Assembly (NCBI GenBank): GCA_021740825.1
Contig: JAIOZA010000007.1
Coordinates: 1-64,000, forward strand
Length of the DNA: 64,000 nucleotides
Origin: Bacteroidia bacterium
GTDB lineage: Bacteria; Bacteroidota; Bacteroidia; B-17B0; Aurantibacillaceae
Direction: 5' to 3'
The position numbers were made by a program, and so were the translations under genes. Under the pieces are notes generated by a model that saw only the letters and a program-made list of their open reading frames with translations, ran no database searches and had not been told where the DNA came from. Positions 50,600 to 61,192 of the stretch are shown here, one piece after another. Every line of letters starts with the position of its first letter. Positions within the stretch are counted from its first letter, which is position 1.

Positions 50600-51435
50600 T
50601 TAAAATCATTGTTTTTTGCATTTTATTATTACCATTTAGTTCATTTGCGCAAACTGATGCTTCTGCAGTCCCTTCTTCATCTAAGTTCTCAAAAAAAGGA
50701 AATATTTATATGATGTGGGGTTATACTAGAGCCATGTATAGCAAAAGTAATATTCATTTTCAAGATAATTCAAATACGTATTATCCTCAAACTGGTAAAT
50801 ATCACAACTATGATTTTACAATTTACAATGCTGTAGCAAAAGATAGACCTGATTTTAACCAAATTAAAGATGTTGTAAATATTACCATTCCTCAGTTTGT
50901 TATAAGGTTAGGTTACTATTTCAACAACAAAAAAGACCTTGGTATTGAAATTAATTACGATCACACAAAATATGTAGTAACAAATTATCAAAAAGTACAT
51001 ATTAAAGGGAATTTTAATGGCAATTACATTGATCAAGATACTATTTTAGACCCTAATAAATTATTACACTTTGAACACACTGATGGAGCCAATTTTTGGA
51101 TGGTAAATTTTATTAAGCGATGGAAATTTTACGAGAAAGCAAATAAACTTAATTTTGGATATGTTGTGAAACCTGGCGCAGGGATTGTATATCCTAGAAC
51201 AGATGTTACAATGCTAGGAACACGATTAAATAATAATTGGCATATTGCTGGTTGGATTTTTGGTGTTGAGTCTGGTATCAGGGTTGAGTTCTTAAAATAT
51301 GGTGTTTTTGAATTTATGGGTAAAGGTTCATACGCTGATTACAGAAATGTTTTAGTATTAGGAAAAGGAAATGGCAAAGCAAATCATCACTTTTTTACAG
51401 GTCAGTTAACCATGACTATTGGTGCAACTTTTTAG
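50596..51435 (+). CDS. Outer-membrane beta-barrel-like protein
   Basis: 279 codons from ATG 50596, which overlaps the tsaE stop as ATGA and gives a clean signal peptide (IKIIVFCILLLPFSSFAQ). The mature part consists of alternating amphipathic strands (IYMMWGYTRAMY, FVIRLGYYFNNKKDLGIEIN, FWMVNFIKRWKFY, NFGYVVKPGAGIVYPR) and ends in a strand with terminal Phe (LTMTIGATF), as outer-membrane barrels do. The ligand or role is unknown. It ends before a strong bidirectional terminator. Confidence 0.78.
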   Translation: MIKIIVFCILLLPFSSFAQTDASAVPSSSKFSKKGNIYMMWGYTRAMYSKSNIHFQDNSNTYYPQTGKYHNYDFTIYNAVAKDRPDFNQIKDVVNITIPQFVIRLGYYFNNKKDLGIEINYDHTKYVVTNYQKVHIKGNFNGNYIDQDTILDPNKLLHFEHTDGANFWMVNFIKRWKFYEKANKLNFGYVVKPGAGIVYPRTDVTMLGTRLNNNWHIAGWIFGVESGIRVEFLKYGVFEFMGKGSYADYRNVLVLGKGNGKANHHFFTGQLTMTIGATF

Positions 51436-51543
51436 TAAATACTTTAATTCATTACAGTTGATTTTTAATTGACGACTTTTAGAAATTAGTATCTTACCTT
51501 AAAAATCTTTCTTTTGAAAATTGAAGGCTGTTTCAATATAATT

Positions 51544-51576
51544 AAAAAGCCCTCAATATTTTTTGAGGGCTTTTTT
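51544..51576. terminator. Bidirectional terminator between barrel gene and clpC
   Basis: AAAAAGCCCTCAA (51544-51556) pairs perfectly with TTGAGGGCTTTTT (51563-51575), a 13-bp stem with a 6-nt loop and T-run. It serves both converging genes. Confidence 0.85.
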
Positions 51577-51580
51577 GTTA

Positions 51581-54115
51581 CTAGTTATCTTCCTTTTTCT
51601 TTTTTGTTTTAGGTTTAATTGTTTTTACAACAATTTCATTTTTCTCCTTATCAAAATCAATTTCAATTTGATCACCTTCCGCTAAATTACTTTGGATAAT
51701 TTCTTCAGCCATAGGATCCTCTAAATACTTTTGAATAGCTCTTTTTAAAGGACGCGCACCATATTGCGCATCGTAACCCTTTTCAACAATAAAATCTTTT
51801 GCAGCTTCAGTAATTTTAATATTGTATCCAAGCGTGTTTACACGACCAAATAATCCGTTTAATTCAATATCAATAATTTTATGAATATCTTCTTTATTTA
51901 AGGAGTTAAACATTACTACATCATCAATACGATTTAAGAATTCAGGCGCGAATGCTTTCTTTAAAGCGTTTTCAACGACACCTTTATTATTTTCTTCGGC
52001 GCTTTCTACGCGAGTTTGAGTGCCAAAACCAACGCCTTGTCCAAAATCTTTTAACTGCCTCGCACCAATATTTGATGTCATAATAATGATTGTGTTTTTA
52101 AAGTCAATTTTACGACCTAAACTATCCGTTAATTGACCATCATCTAATACTTGCAGTAGCATATTAAATACATCAGGATGTGCTTTTTCTATTTCATCTA
52201 ATAACACAACAGAGTAGGGACGACGACGAACTTTCTCAGTTAATTGTCCGCCTTCTTCATAACCAACGTATCCCGGAGGAGCTCCAATTAATCGGGTAAC
52301 GGCAAATTTTTCCATGTACTCACTCATATCAATCCTTATTAAGGCTTCATCATTATCAAATAAATGTTTAGCTAAAATTTTTGCTAATTGAGTTTTACCG
52401 ACTCCTGTAGGCCCTAAGAAAATAAATGAACCAATTGGTTTATTAGGATCTTTTAATCCGGCACGATTACGTTGTATGGCTTTTACAACCTTTTTCAAAG
52501 CTTCATCTTGTCCAATAACTTTACCTTTTAATTGCTCAACCATTTTCACCAATTTCTCTCCTTCGTTTTGAGAAATACGCTGAACAGGCACTCCACTCAT
52601 CATCGATACAACTTCCGCAACATTATCTTCAGTAACAGTTACTCTATTTAGCTTAGTTTCCTCTTCCCAGGCTTTTTTAGCCGTTTCTAATTGTGCTTGC
52701 AACTGTTTTTCTGTATCGCGCAATTTAGCGGCTTCTTCGTATTTTTGAGAACGAACAACTTGATTTTTCAGTTCCTTTATATCCTCCATTTTTTTCTCTA
52801 ATTCCAATATGTTTTCAGGCACATGAATATTGGTTATATGAACACGGGAACCAGCTTCATCTAAAGCATCAATTGCTTTATCAGGTAAATGTCTGTCAGT
52901 TAAATAGCGAGCAGTTAATGTTACACAAGCTTTTATCGCTTCAGGCGTGTACGAAACATTATGATGATCCTCATATTTACTTTTTATGTTTTCTAAAATT
53001 TGTAATGATTCTTCCTGAGTTGCAGGTTCAATAATTACTTTCTGGAAGCGACGCTCTAAAGCTCCATCTTTTTCGATATGCTGACGGAATTCATCCAAGG
53101 TTGTTGCACCTATACATTGTATTTCACCACGAGCTAAAGCTGGCTTAAACATGTTACTGGCATCCATGCTTCCACTAGCACCACCTGCACCTATAATAGT
53201 GTGAATTTCGTCAATGAATAAAATCACATCTGGATTTTTTTCTAACTCATTCATAACAGCTTTCATTCGCTCTTCAAATTGTCCACGGTATTTTGTGCCA
53301 GCTACTAAAGATGCTAAATCAAGTGTAACAACGCGTTTCCCAAAAAGCACTCGTGATACTTTACGCTGAATTATTCGCAATGCTAAACCTTCGGCAATTG
53401 CTGATTTTCCAACACCTGGTTCTCCAATTAATATGGGGTTATTTTTCTTACGGCGAGATAAAATTTGAGATACGCGTTCAATTTCTTTTTCACGACCTAC
53501 AACAGGATCTAATTTTCCTTCTTCAGCCATTTTTGTTAAATCTCTTCCAAAATTATCTAAAACTGGTGTTTTAGATTTTGATTCACCAGCTTTTTTTGAT
53601 GTTCCAGATCCGCTAGTTCCAAAAGTTTCTTCACTCTCCTCATCATCGCTACTAGCGGAATTTTCTATTTTGTTTGGGTTTTCAAGGAGTCCTTCCAATT
53701 CTAATTTTACAGCATTATAATCAACACCATATTTACTTAATGTTTTGGTTACAACATTGTCATTATCTTTAAGTATACACATCAACAAATGCTCCGTTCC
53801 AATTTGTGCAGCCTTAAAAACCTTGGCTTCTAAATAGGTTAATTTCAAGGTTTTTTCTGCTTGTTTAACCAAAGGAATATTTGCCAAATTATTTACTTTT
53901 TTCATGGATATCGGTAAACTTTGTTCAATTTGCTTCCTAAAATCTTGCATGTTAATGGCTAAATTTTTCAACAATTTAATTCCTACACCTTCACCATCGC
54001 GAATCATGCCAAGCATTAAGTGTTCGATTCCAATATAATCATGCCCTAATCTTAGAGCTTCTTCTCTGCTAAACGTTATAACGTCTTTTACGCGTTGTGA
54101 AAATTTTGCTTCCAT
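51581..54115 (-). CDS. clpC: ClpC-type AAA+ unfoldase (Clp protease ATP-binding subunit)
   Basis: 844 codons. The order is: Clp N-domain repeats (about 1-145), first AAA+ module with GEPGVGKSAIAEGLA and DEIHTIIGAGGA, a middle UVR-like coiled coil (EEAAKLRDTEKQLQAQLE), and a second AAA+ module with GPTGVGKTQLAK and DEIEKAHPDVFNMLLQ. The C-terminus is Lys-rich. ClpC unfolds substrates and feeds them to ClpP, which is not in this window. A -7 box lies about 47 nt upstream. Confidence 0.95.
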   Translation of the reverse strand: MEAKFSQRVKDVITFSREEALRLGHDYIGIEHLMLGMIRDGEGVGIKLLKNLAINMQDFRKQIEQSLPISMKKVNNLANIPLVKQAEKTLKLTYLEAKVFKAAQIGTEHLLMCILKDNDNVVTKTLSKYGVDYNAVKLELEGLLENPNKIENSASSDDEESEETFGTSGSGTSKKAGESKSKTPVLDNFGRDLTKMAEEGKLDPVVGREKEIERVSQILSRRKKNNPILIGEPGVGKSAIAEGLALRIIQRKVSRVLFGKRVVTLDLASLVAGTKYRGQFEERMKAVMNELEKNPDVILFIDEIHTIIGAGGASGSMDASNMFKPALARGEIQCIGATTLDEFRQHIEKDGALERRFQKVIIEPATQEESLQILENIKSKYEDHHNVSYTPEAIKACVTLTARYLTDRHLPDKAIDALDEAGSRVHITNIHVPENILELEKKMEDIKELKNQVVRSQKYEEAAKLRDTEKQLQAQLETAKKAWEEETKLNRVTVTEDNVAEVVSMMSGVPVQRISQNEGEKLVKMVEQLKGKVIGQDEALKKVVKAIQRNRAGLKDPNKPIGSFIFLGPTGVGKTQLAKILAKHLFDNDEALIRIDMSEYMEKFAVTRLIGAPPGYVGYEEGGQLTEKVRRRPYSVVLLDEIEKAHPDVFNMLLQVLDDGQLTDSLGRKIDFKNTIIIMTSNIGARQLKDFGQGVGFGTQTRVESAEENNKGVVENALKKAFAPEFLNRIDDVVMFNSLNKEDIHKIIDIELNGLFGRVNTLGYNIKITEAAKDFIVEKGYDAQYGARPLKRAIQKYLEDPMAEEIIQSNLAEGDQIEIDFDKEKNEIVVKTIKPKTKKKKEDN

Positions 54116-54162
54116 AATTTTATAGTTCGTTGAGTTATTGTAAACATAATTAATGCCACAAT

Positions 54163-54170
54163 CAAAAGTA
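54163..54170 (-). promoter_or_regulatory. -7 promoter element of clpC
   Basis: The minus strand reads TACTTTTG (TAnnTTTG), 47 nt before the start codon at 54115. No CtsR- or CIRCE-like inverted repeat was seen in the 274-bp space shared with gyrA. Confidence 0.5.
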
Positions 54171-54389
54171 ACCGATAATGTCAGTTTTATACATAATGTT
54201 CAGCATTTTTTTTAACATCAAAAGTGTTAATAACTATACGCCCATCTTACCAATAAAAAAGGTATTTTCAATGCCTATTAAGAAATTTTTTTTGAGTTGA
54301 TTTTTTAATTTTTAATTAAAATTTTTACTGCCATAATTTCATAATAATTAATTACAAATAACTACGAATTAAAAAACAAAACATAGAAT

Positions 54390-56948
54390 ATGAGCGGAGA
54401 GAAAATTATCCCAATTAACATTGAAGAAGAAATGAAGACAGCATACATCGATTATTCGATGTCGGTTATTGTGAGTCGTGCATTACCTGATGTAAGAGAT
54501 GGTTTAAAGCCAGTACATCGTAGGGTTTTATATGGAATGTTAGATTTAGGAGTATTGCATAACCGACCATATAAAAAATCAGCGCGTATTGTTGGGGAGG
54601 TTTTAGGGAAGTACCATCCTCATGGAGATACATCTGTTTACGATACAATGGTTCGTATGGCGCAAGAGTGGAGTTTACGCTATATGTTAGTTGATGGACA
54701 AGGAAATTACGGTTCTGTAGATGGTGATCCGCCTGCTGCCATGCGTTATACGGAAGCTCGTTTTCGTAAAATTACAGAAGAATTATTAAGTGATATTGAA
54801 AAAGATACGGTTGATTTTCGTCCCAATTTTGACGACTCACTAACAGAGCCGACGGTTCTTCCTTCTCGTATTCCAAATTTATTAATGAATGGTGCTTCTG
54901 GTATTGCTGTAGGTATGGCAACCAATATGGCGCCTCATAATTTAACTGAAGTTATTAATGGTATCTTGGCTTATATTGATGACAATAACATTGATATTGA
55001 TGGTTTAATGAAACACATTAAAGCTCCTGATTTTCCTACTGGTGGAACAATATATGGCTATGAAGGAGTTAAAGAAGCATTTCACACAGGCCGTGGAAGA
55101 GTTGTAATGCGTGCCAAAGCAAACATTGAACCTGTAAATAATAGGGAACGTATTGTTGTTACCGAAATACCTTATCAAATAAATAAGGCGGAAATGATTA
55201 AACGTCAGTGGGAACTTTGTAATGAAAAGAAAATTGAAGGAATTACAGAAATTCGCGACGAGAGTAATCGCGAAGGTATGCGTATTGTTTATGAATTACG
55301 TAGTGATGCCATTTCTAATGTTGTATTGAACAACCTCTATAAGTATTCTGCCTTACAAACATCTTTCTCTATAAACAATGTTGTTTTAGTTAAAGGTCGT
55401 CCTGAAATGTTGAATCTTAAGGATATGATATTTCATTTTGTTGAACATAGACATGATGTAGTTGTTCGAAGAACAAAATTTGATTTAATACAAGCCGAAA
55501 AACGTGCTCACATTTTAGAAGGTTTATTAATTGCTCAAAAAAATATTGAAGAGGTAATTAAAATTATTCGTGAAAGTGATAGCCCTGATATTGCTAAAGA
55601 TGAATTAATTACCCGTTTCTCTTTATCTGAAATTCAAGCACGTGCTATTTTGGATATGCGTTTAAGAACATTAACCGGTCTAGAAGTTGATAAATTAAAT
55701 GCAGAATATGAGGAGTTAATGAAGAGTATTGCACACTACAAAGATATTTTAGGAAATGAAGTTTTGCGTTACCAAATTATCAGAGAAGAATTAGTTGAGA
55801 TTAAAGAAAAATATGGTGATGAGCGTCGTACAGATATTGTTTATGCTGGTAGCGATTTAAAAATTGAAGACATGATTGCTGATGAAGATGTAGTAATTAC
55901 TATTTCTCATTTAGGTTACATGAAACGCACAAACCTTGCAGATTACCGTTCTCAAAACCGTGGCGGACGAGGCAGTAAAGGAACAGCAACCCGTGATGAA
56001 GATTTTGTAGAGCATATGTTTATTGCCTCAACACATAATTATATTTTATTATTTACCGAAAAAGGTTCTTGCTTTTGGATTAGAGCATACGAAGTTCCCG
56101 AAGGAAATAAACAAAGTAAGGGTCGTGCGTTGCAAAATTTAATCAGTATTTCTGCTGACGATAAAGTAAAAGCATTTATCAATATTAAAAACTTAAATGA
56201 TGAAGAGTATATTAAAAATAATTTCATTATATTATGTACTAAAGATGGTATTATCAAAAAAACATCTGTAGAAGCCTATTCTCGTCCACGAGCTAATGGT
56301 ATTAATGCCATTACAATTCGCGAAGGAGATGTCTTATTAGAAGCCGCTTTAACTAATGGTAATAATGAAATAATGATTGCCACTAAAATGGGTAAGGTTT
56401 GCCGTTTCCCTGAAGCTAAAGTTAGACCAATGGGCAGAAATGCAAGTGGTGTAAAAGGTATCGATTTAAATGATGAAGAAGGTGGAACAAATGAAGTAGT
56501 TGGTATGATTTGCATTAGCGATATGCAAGCTAATGTACTAGTTGTTTCTGAAAAAGGTTATGGTAAACGATCGGATATTGACGAATACCGTGTAACGAAT
56601 CGTGGTGGTAAAGGAGTTAAAACAATTAATATTACTGAAAAAACAGGAAACTTAGTTGGTATTAAATCTGTAACCGATGCTAATGACTTAATGATTATTA
56701 CTAAAAATGGAATTGCTATTCGAATGGCTGTTTCTAATTTACGAGTAATGGGTCGTGCAACACAAGGTGTTAAATTAATTAATATTCAAGATAATGATAG
56801 TATTGCAGCTGTAACAAAAGTTGATCATGAAGAAGAGGTTGAGGCTGTTGTTGAAGGTGAAATAATGCCTCAAACTCCAACAGAAGATGCGCCTATTGCT
56901 GAAAAACCTAATGAAGAAAATACTACACCAACGGACGATATCAATTAA
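54390..56948 (+). CDS. gyrA: DNA gyrase subunit A
   Basis: 852 codons. The catalytic tyrosine is Tyr120 in [10 protein letters not shown]. The quinolone-resistance region [15 protein letters not shown] carries Asp at the position of E. coli Ser83-Ala-Asp87 neighbours, read here as G-D-T-S-V-Y-D. The GyrA-box-like [10 protein letters not shown] lies in the C-terminal DNA-wrapping domain of six beta-pinwheel blades, and an acidic tail follows. With GyrB it introduces negative supercoils. gyrB is not in the window. A GyrA box distinguishes it from ParC. Confidence 0.95.
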   Translation: MSGEKIIPINIEEEMKTAYIDYSMSVIVSRALPDVRDGLKPVHRRVLYGMLDLGVLHNRPYKKSARIVGEVLGKYHPHGDTSVYDTMVRMAQEWSLRYMLVDGQGNYGSVDGDPPAAMRYTEARFRKITEELLSDIEKDTVDFRPNFDDSLTEPTVLPSRIPNLLMNGASGIAVGMATNMAPHNLTEVINGILAYIDDNNIDIDGLMKHIKAPDFPTGGTIYGYEGVKEAFHTGRGRVVMRAKANIEPVNNRERIVVTEIPYQINKAEMIKRQWELCNEKKIEGITEIRDESNREGMRIVYELRSDAISNVVLNNLYKYSALQTSFSINNVVLVKGRPEMLNLKDMIFHFVEHRHDVVVRRTKFDLIQAEKRAHILEGLLIAQKNIEEVIKIIRESDSPDIAKDELITRFSLSEIQARAILDMRLRTLTGLEVDKLNAEYEELMKSIAHYKDILGNEVLRYQIIREELVEIKEKYGDERRTDIVYAGSDLKIEDMIADEDVVITISHLGYMKRTNLADYRSQNRGGRGSKGTATRDEDFVEHMFIASTHNYILLFTEKGSCFWIRAYEVPEGNKQSKGRALQNLISISADDKVKAFINIKNLNDEEYIKNNFIILCTKDGIIKKTSVEAYSRPRANGINAITIREGDVLLEAALTNGNNEIMIATKMGKVCRFPEAKVRPMGRNASGVKGIDLNDEEGGTNEVVGMICISDMQANVLVVSEKGYGKRSDIDEYRVTNRGGKGVKTINITEKTGNLVGIKSVTDANDLMIITKNGIAIRMAVSNLRVMGRATQGVKLINIQDNDSIAAVTKVDHEEEVEAVVEGEIMPQTPTEDAPIAEKPNEENTTPTDDIN

Positions 56949-56978
56949 TTGCGGACATAAAAATTAATCTAAAACATT

Positions 56979-56986
56979 TAAATTTG
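56979..56986 (+). promoter_or_regulatory. -7 promoter element of the M16 peptidase gene
   Basis: TAAATTTG matches TAnnTTTG and ends 17 nt before the ATG at 57004, so the gene need not depend on gyrA transcription. Confidence 0.5.
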
Positions 56987-57003
56987 ATTAAATAAAAATT
57001 ATC

Positions 57004-59871
57004 ATGAACAAAAAAACAATCATAGCCAGTGCACTAAGCTTATTAAGCTTCGCGACTTTAATTGCACAACCTACTTTAGTAGAAAAAATTGAGTCAAAAG
57101 AAGGTAAAGTAGTTATACCTTATGAAAAATGGAAGTTGCCAAATGGCTTAACAATATTACTCAATGAAGATCATTCTGATCCAGCAGTGCATGTGTTAGT
57201 TACCTACAAAGTTGGGTCTAATCGCGAGAGTTTAGGTAAATCTGGATTTGCTCATTTTTTTGAGCATATGATGTTTCAGGGCTCTAAGCATGTAGCTGAT
57301 GAAGAGCATTTTAAAATTGTTTCTACAGCTGGAGGTGACATGAATGGTAATACAACCGAAGATAGAACTGTTTATTTTGAAACTGTTCCTTCTAATAATT
57401 TAGAAATGGCTCTTTGGTTAGAAGCTGACCGTATGGGTTTTTTACTAGATTCTTTAACGACTAAAAAGTTCGAAAATCAACGTGATGCCGTAAAAAACGA
57501 AAAATCTCAAAATGTAGAAAATCAACCTTATGCTATGGCGTTTGTTGAGGAAATAAACAAGGTATTATATCCCGATGGTCATCCCTACAGTTGGCCGGTA
57601 ATTGGTTATGTAGATGACTTAAATAGAGCAACACTAGATGATGTGAAAAACTTTTTCTTACGCTGGTATGGTCCTAATAACGCTATTTTAACTATTTCTG
57701 GAGATTTTAGCACACCTGAAGCTTTGAAAATGGTAGATAAATATTTTGGAGGAATAAAAACTGGTCCTGAAGTTAAAAAAATGAGAGTTGCACCTGTAAC
57801 TTTAGCTACAGATAAATACACTGCTTATAAAGATCGTACCTATTTTCCATTAAATTTAAGAGTTTACCCCACTGTACCACAATACAACAGAGATGAGCCT
57901 GCATTGGATTTGTTAGGAATGATGATGGGTAATGGAAATAACTCTATTTTTTATAAAAACTTCGTTAAATCAAAGCCGGAAATTGCAGTTGAAGCTAGCG
58001 TAAACCATCGTTCAAAAGAATTAGGTGGGGAGTTTACGGTTCAAATTTTTGCATATCCACCTGAAGATTTTAATTTAGAAAAATTATTTTCGGATATTGA
58101 TGCTAAAGTAAAAACAACTATTGATGAATTTGGAGCATCTGGAATAACGGATGATGCTTTAGTAAGAGCAAAAGCTCAAATGGAATCATATATGTATGGT
58201 ATTTTGTCAACCATTGAAACTAAAGCTGGAGTCATTTCAGAGTGGGAGCGTTTGCAAGGTAAAGGCTATACGGTTTCAGATGAAATTGATAGATATTCTC
58301 GTGTAACTAAAGAAGATGTAAATCGTGTATTTAATAAGTATATTAAAGGTGCAGGTGCTGCTGTGTTAAACACTTATCCAATTATGAATCAAAAAGATTC
58401 AGTTAAAAGTATTAACCCTTATGCAGGTCAAAAATTTGAAACACCAGCAGAATACAAAGGATTAACTTATCAGCCAGCTGCAGATAATTTTAAAAGAGAA
58501 ATAAGACCCGTTGCAGGAGCATCAAAATTGGTAACTATTCCAGAGTATTTTAGAAGTAAATTATCAAACGGAATTAGCATAATTGGTACGAAAAATACGG
58601 AAAGTCCAGATGTAACAATTGTGATGACTATTGACGGAGGTAGTATGGTATTAACATCAGACCAGCTGAAGAAAATTGGAGTTGCTGAATTAACAGCTAG
58701 TATGCTAAATGAGGGCACTAAAAATTTTACAACAGAACAAATTAGTGCCGAACTTGAAAAATTAGGTAGTTCCATTAATTTTAGCGCAAATAAAGCATCT
58801 ACTTCCATTCAAATAAATTCCTTAAAGAAAAATTTAGATGCTACATTAAAAGTACTTGAAGAAAAATTATTAAGTCCTGGATTTAATGCTGAAGATTTTA
58901 AATTAGCTAAAAAGCAATATAAGGAAGGTGTTAAAAATGATGAAACCAGCGCAAATATGATGGCTAACAAAGCTTTTAATTATGCGATGTATGGTAGTAG
59001 TGTTATGGGTTTAGATCCTTCATTAAAAACAATTGAAAATATTCAGTTGGCAGATGTGAAAGAATACTATAATAACTTCTATTCGCCATCAGTAACAAAT
59101 ATTGTAATTGTTGGAGATGTTGAAGAAAAAGATATTTTAGCAAAGCTTAATTTTTTATCAAAATGGCAACCAAAGGAAGTGAAAATTCAACCAATTCCAG
59201 AACCAGTTACAGCATCAGAGCCTCAATTTTTTATTTACAATAAAAATGGGGCTCCTTCCTCTGTTATTCAAATGGGATATCCATCTTTAAAATTTGATGC
59301 TACCGGTGATTATTATAAAAATAGAATTGCAAATTTTGTTTTTGGTGGAGCATTTAATAGCCGCTTAAACTTAAATTTACGCGAAGATAAAGGTTATACT
59401 TATGGAATTCGTTCTGGGTTTTCAGGAGGAAAATACACAGGTACATTTCAAATTAGTTCTTCTGTTAAACGCCCTGCAACAGCATTATCTTTAGCTGAAA
59501 TTATTAAGGAGTTTACTAATTATCAAACCAATGGTATAACTGATAAGGAGTTGGAATTTACCAAAAGTTCGCTATTAAATGAAGAAGCATTAAAATATGA
59601 GGCACCCTATCAAAAAGCATCCTTCTTGTCAAATATTGTGAAATACAATTTAGATAAAAATTTCACTACTGAGCAAAATAATATCCTCAAGAATATGACT
59701 AAAGATGATGTTAATGCTCAAATTAAAAAATATTTTGATGTTAACAAATTAACTACTGTGGTTGTAGGTGATAAGGCCTATATTGAAGCAGCAATAGATA
59801 GAGCTTCAAAAGATGCTAAAAACAAAGAAGTATTAAATAAAGTTAAATTAAAGAAAATTTCAGTTGATTAA
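57004..59871 (+). CDS. M16-family zinc peptidase, secreted, two-domain
   Basis: 955 codons. A signal peptide (TIIASALSLLSFATLIAQ) is followed by an active M16 domain with the inverted zinc motif HFFEH (84-88) and the distal acidic segment NQRDAVKNEKSQ. The second half (from about residue 510, starting FRSKLSNGISIIG) is an inactive M16 domain with the RLNLNLREDKGYTYGIRSGF region that forms the substrate clamp. It is expected to degrade peptides in the periplasm. The single-chain two-domain layout is common in Bacteroidota. Confidence 0.92.
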   Translation: MNKKTIIASALSLLSFATLIAQPTLVEKIESKEGKVVIPYEKWKLPNGLTILLNEDHSDPAVHVLVTYKVGSNRESLGKSGFAHFFEHMMFQGSKHVADEEHFKIVSTAGGDMNGNTTEDRTVYFETVPSNNLEMALWLEADRMGFLLDSLTTKKFENQRDAVKNEKSQNVENQPYAMAFVEEINKVLYPDGHPYSWPVIGYVDDLNRATLDDVKNFFLRWYGPNNAILTISGDFSTPEALKMVDKYFGGIKTGPEVKKMRVAPVTLATDKYTAYKDRTYFPLNLRVYPTVPQYNRDEPALDLLGMMMGNGNNSIFYKNFVKSKPEIAVEASVNHRSKELGGEFTVQIFAYPPEDFNLEKLFSDIDAKVKTTIDEFGASGITDDALVRAKAQMESYMYGILSTIETKAGVISEWERLQGKGYTVSDEIDRYSRVTKEDVNRVFNKYIKGAGAAVLNTYPIMNQKDSVKSINPYAGQKFETPAEYKGLTYQPAADNFKREIRPVAGASKLVTIPEYFRSKLSNGISIIGTKNTESPDVTIVMTIDGGSMVLTSDQLKKIGVAELTASMLNEGTKNFTTEQISAELEKLGSSINFSANKASTSIQINSLKKNLDATLKVLEEKLLSPGFNAEDFKLAKKQYKEGVKNDETSANMMANKAFNYAMYGSSVMGLDPSLKTIENIQLADVKEYYNNFYSPSVTNIVIVGDVEEKDILAKLNFLSKWQPKEVKIQPIPEPVTASEPQFFIYNKNGAPSSVIQMGYPSLKFDATGDYYKNRIANFVFGGAFNSRLNLNLREDKGYTYGIRSGFSGGKYTGTFQISSSVKRPATALSLAEIIKEFTNYQTNGITDKELEFTKSSLLNEEALKYEAPYQKASFLSNIVKYNLDKNFTTEQNNILKNMTKDDVNAQIKKYFDVNKLTTVVVGDKAYIEAAIDRASKDAKNKEVLNKVKLKKISVD

Positions 59872-59938
59872 ATTATTTATTTATGCAAATGCATAATATT
59901 TGCATCTAAATAGTATGCTAATTTAATTGAATAAAATA

Positions 59939-59973
59939 AAAAACACTGAGCCTAAATAGCTTGGTGTTTTTTT
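59939..59973 (+). terminator. Terminator after the M16 peptidase gene
   Basis: AACACTGAGC (59942-59951) pairs with GCTTGGTGTT (59959-59968) through two G-U pairs. A T-run follows to 59973. Confidence 0.65.
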
Positions 59974-60013
59974 ATATAAAATAACTACATTTATCAACCT
60001 AAAAATTAAACCA

Positions 60014-61162
60014 ATGAGTATTAAAAAATCAATAGCTGCAATTTTTATTTCAGTTTCAACATTAACAATAGCGCAATCTAATCAAGTTCAAAACGCTAGT
60101 AATTATTTGCGAAATAAAGAATTTGATAAAGCAAAAGCTTCTGCTGATGCCGCGGCCATTAATGAAACAACAATGAATAATCCTAAGTTGTGGATGTATA
60201 GAGGTAAGATATATCAGGAAATTTATTTCTCTAAAGATGCTGCAATAAAAAACTTAGATGCTGACGCAGAAGAAAAAGCTTTAGAAAGTTATATTAACTG
60301 CTTAAAAAATGATAAGGATAATATTTATAAAGACGAAGTTAAAGGGTTAATTGTGCAGGCTACTGCTGGTGTTAGTAATAAAGCAAACTTCTTTGTTCAA
60401 ACTAAAGTATATGACAAAGCACTTTATTGTTATGAATTAATTGAAAAAGCACTTCCTTATGATTTTGATCAAGGAATGAAGCGAAATAATATTACGAAGG
60501 AGAAATTAATGTACAATAAATTTGATATGTACAAGTATGCTGCTAATAAAGAAAAAACAATAGAGTACGCAGATAAGTTAATTGCCATTAATTATAAAGA
60601 TGCTAAAATTTACATTGATATGGTTAAATTATCTTTAGTTGATAGAGACACTGTTAAAGCATTAAGCTATATTGGTAAAGGTAAGGCTATGTTTGAAGAT
60701 AATATGGAGTTAATAAATCAGGAAATAAATATTTATTTAGCGCGAAATAAAACAAATGAATTAAAAGATAAATTAACAACGGCCATCGAAGTTTCTCCTG
60801 ATAATGAAGTTTTACATGCTGTTTTAGCAAATTTATATCAAAAAACAAGTGAGATTGAAAAAGCCGAAGCTGAATATTTAAAAGCTATAGAAATTAAACC
60901 TGATTATGAAATTGCTAATTATAATCTTGGTGTAATGTATTTTAATACAGGTAATCAATGGAATGAAAAATTAGGTGCGCTACCACCAAAAGAAACAGTA
61001 AAAGCAAAGGAATATGAGACTAAAGCTAACGAGTACTTTAGAAAAGCAGTATCAAATTTCGAAAAATCTTACGAGGTTTCGCCTGACAAACAAACAAAAC
61101 AACAATTACGTAAGTTGTTTTTACGACTTGGCGAAACTGAAAAAGCTGACAAATACAAATAA
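60014..61162 (+). CDS. Secreted TPR protein 1
   Basis: 382 codons. The N-terminal signal peptide (KKSIAAIFISVSTLTIAQS) precedes several tetratricopeptide-like units. The clearest is AVLANLYQKTSEIEKAEAEY with LKAIEIKPDYEIANYNLGVM after it; the N-terminal part (NASNYLRNKEFDKAKASADA) repeats the theme. It is probably periplasmic or attached to the outer membrane. A -7-like box (TACATTTA, 59986-59993) lies 20 nt upstream. The next gene encodes a related protein, 30 bp later. Binding partners are unknown. Confidence 0.82.
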   Translation: MSIKKSIAAIFISVSTLTIAQSNQVQNASNYLRNKEFDKAKASADAAAINETTMNNPKLWMYRGKIYQEIYFSKDAAIKNLDADAEEKALESYINCLKNDKDNIYKDEVKGLIVQATAGVSNKANFFVQTKVYDKALYCYELIEKALPYDFDQGMKRNNITKEKLMYNKFDMYKYAANKEKTIEYADKLIAINYKDAKIYIDMVKLSLVDRDTVKALSYIGKGKAMFEDNMELINQEINIYLARNKTNELKDKLTTAIEVSPDNEVLHAVLANLYQKTSEIEKAEAEYLKAIEIKPDYEIANYNLGVMYFNTGNQWNEKLGALPPKETVKAKEYETKANEYFRKAVSNFEKSYEVSPDKQTKQQLRKLFLRLGETEKADKYK

Positions 61163-61192
61163 TTTTTTTACTTAAGATCTAAAAACAAAGTC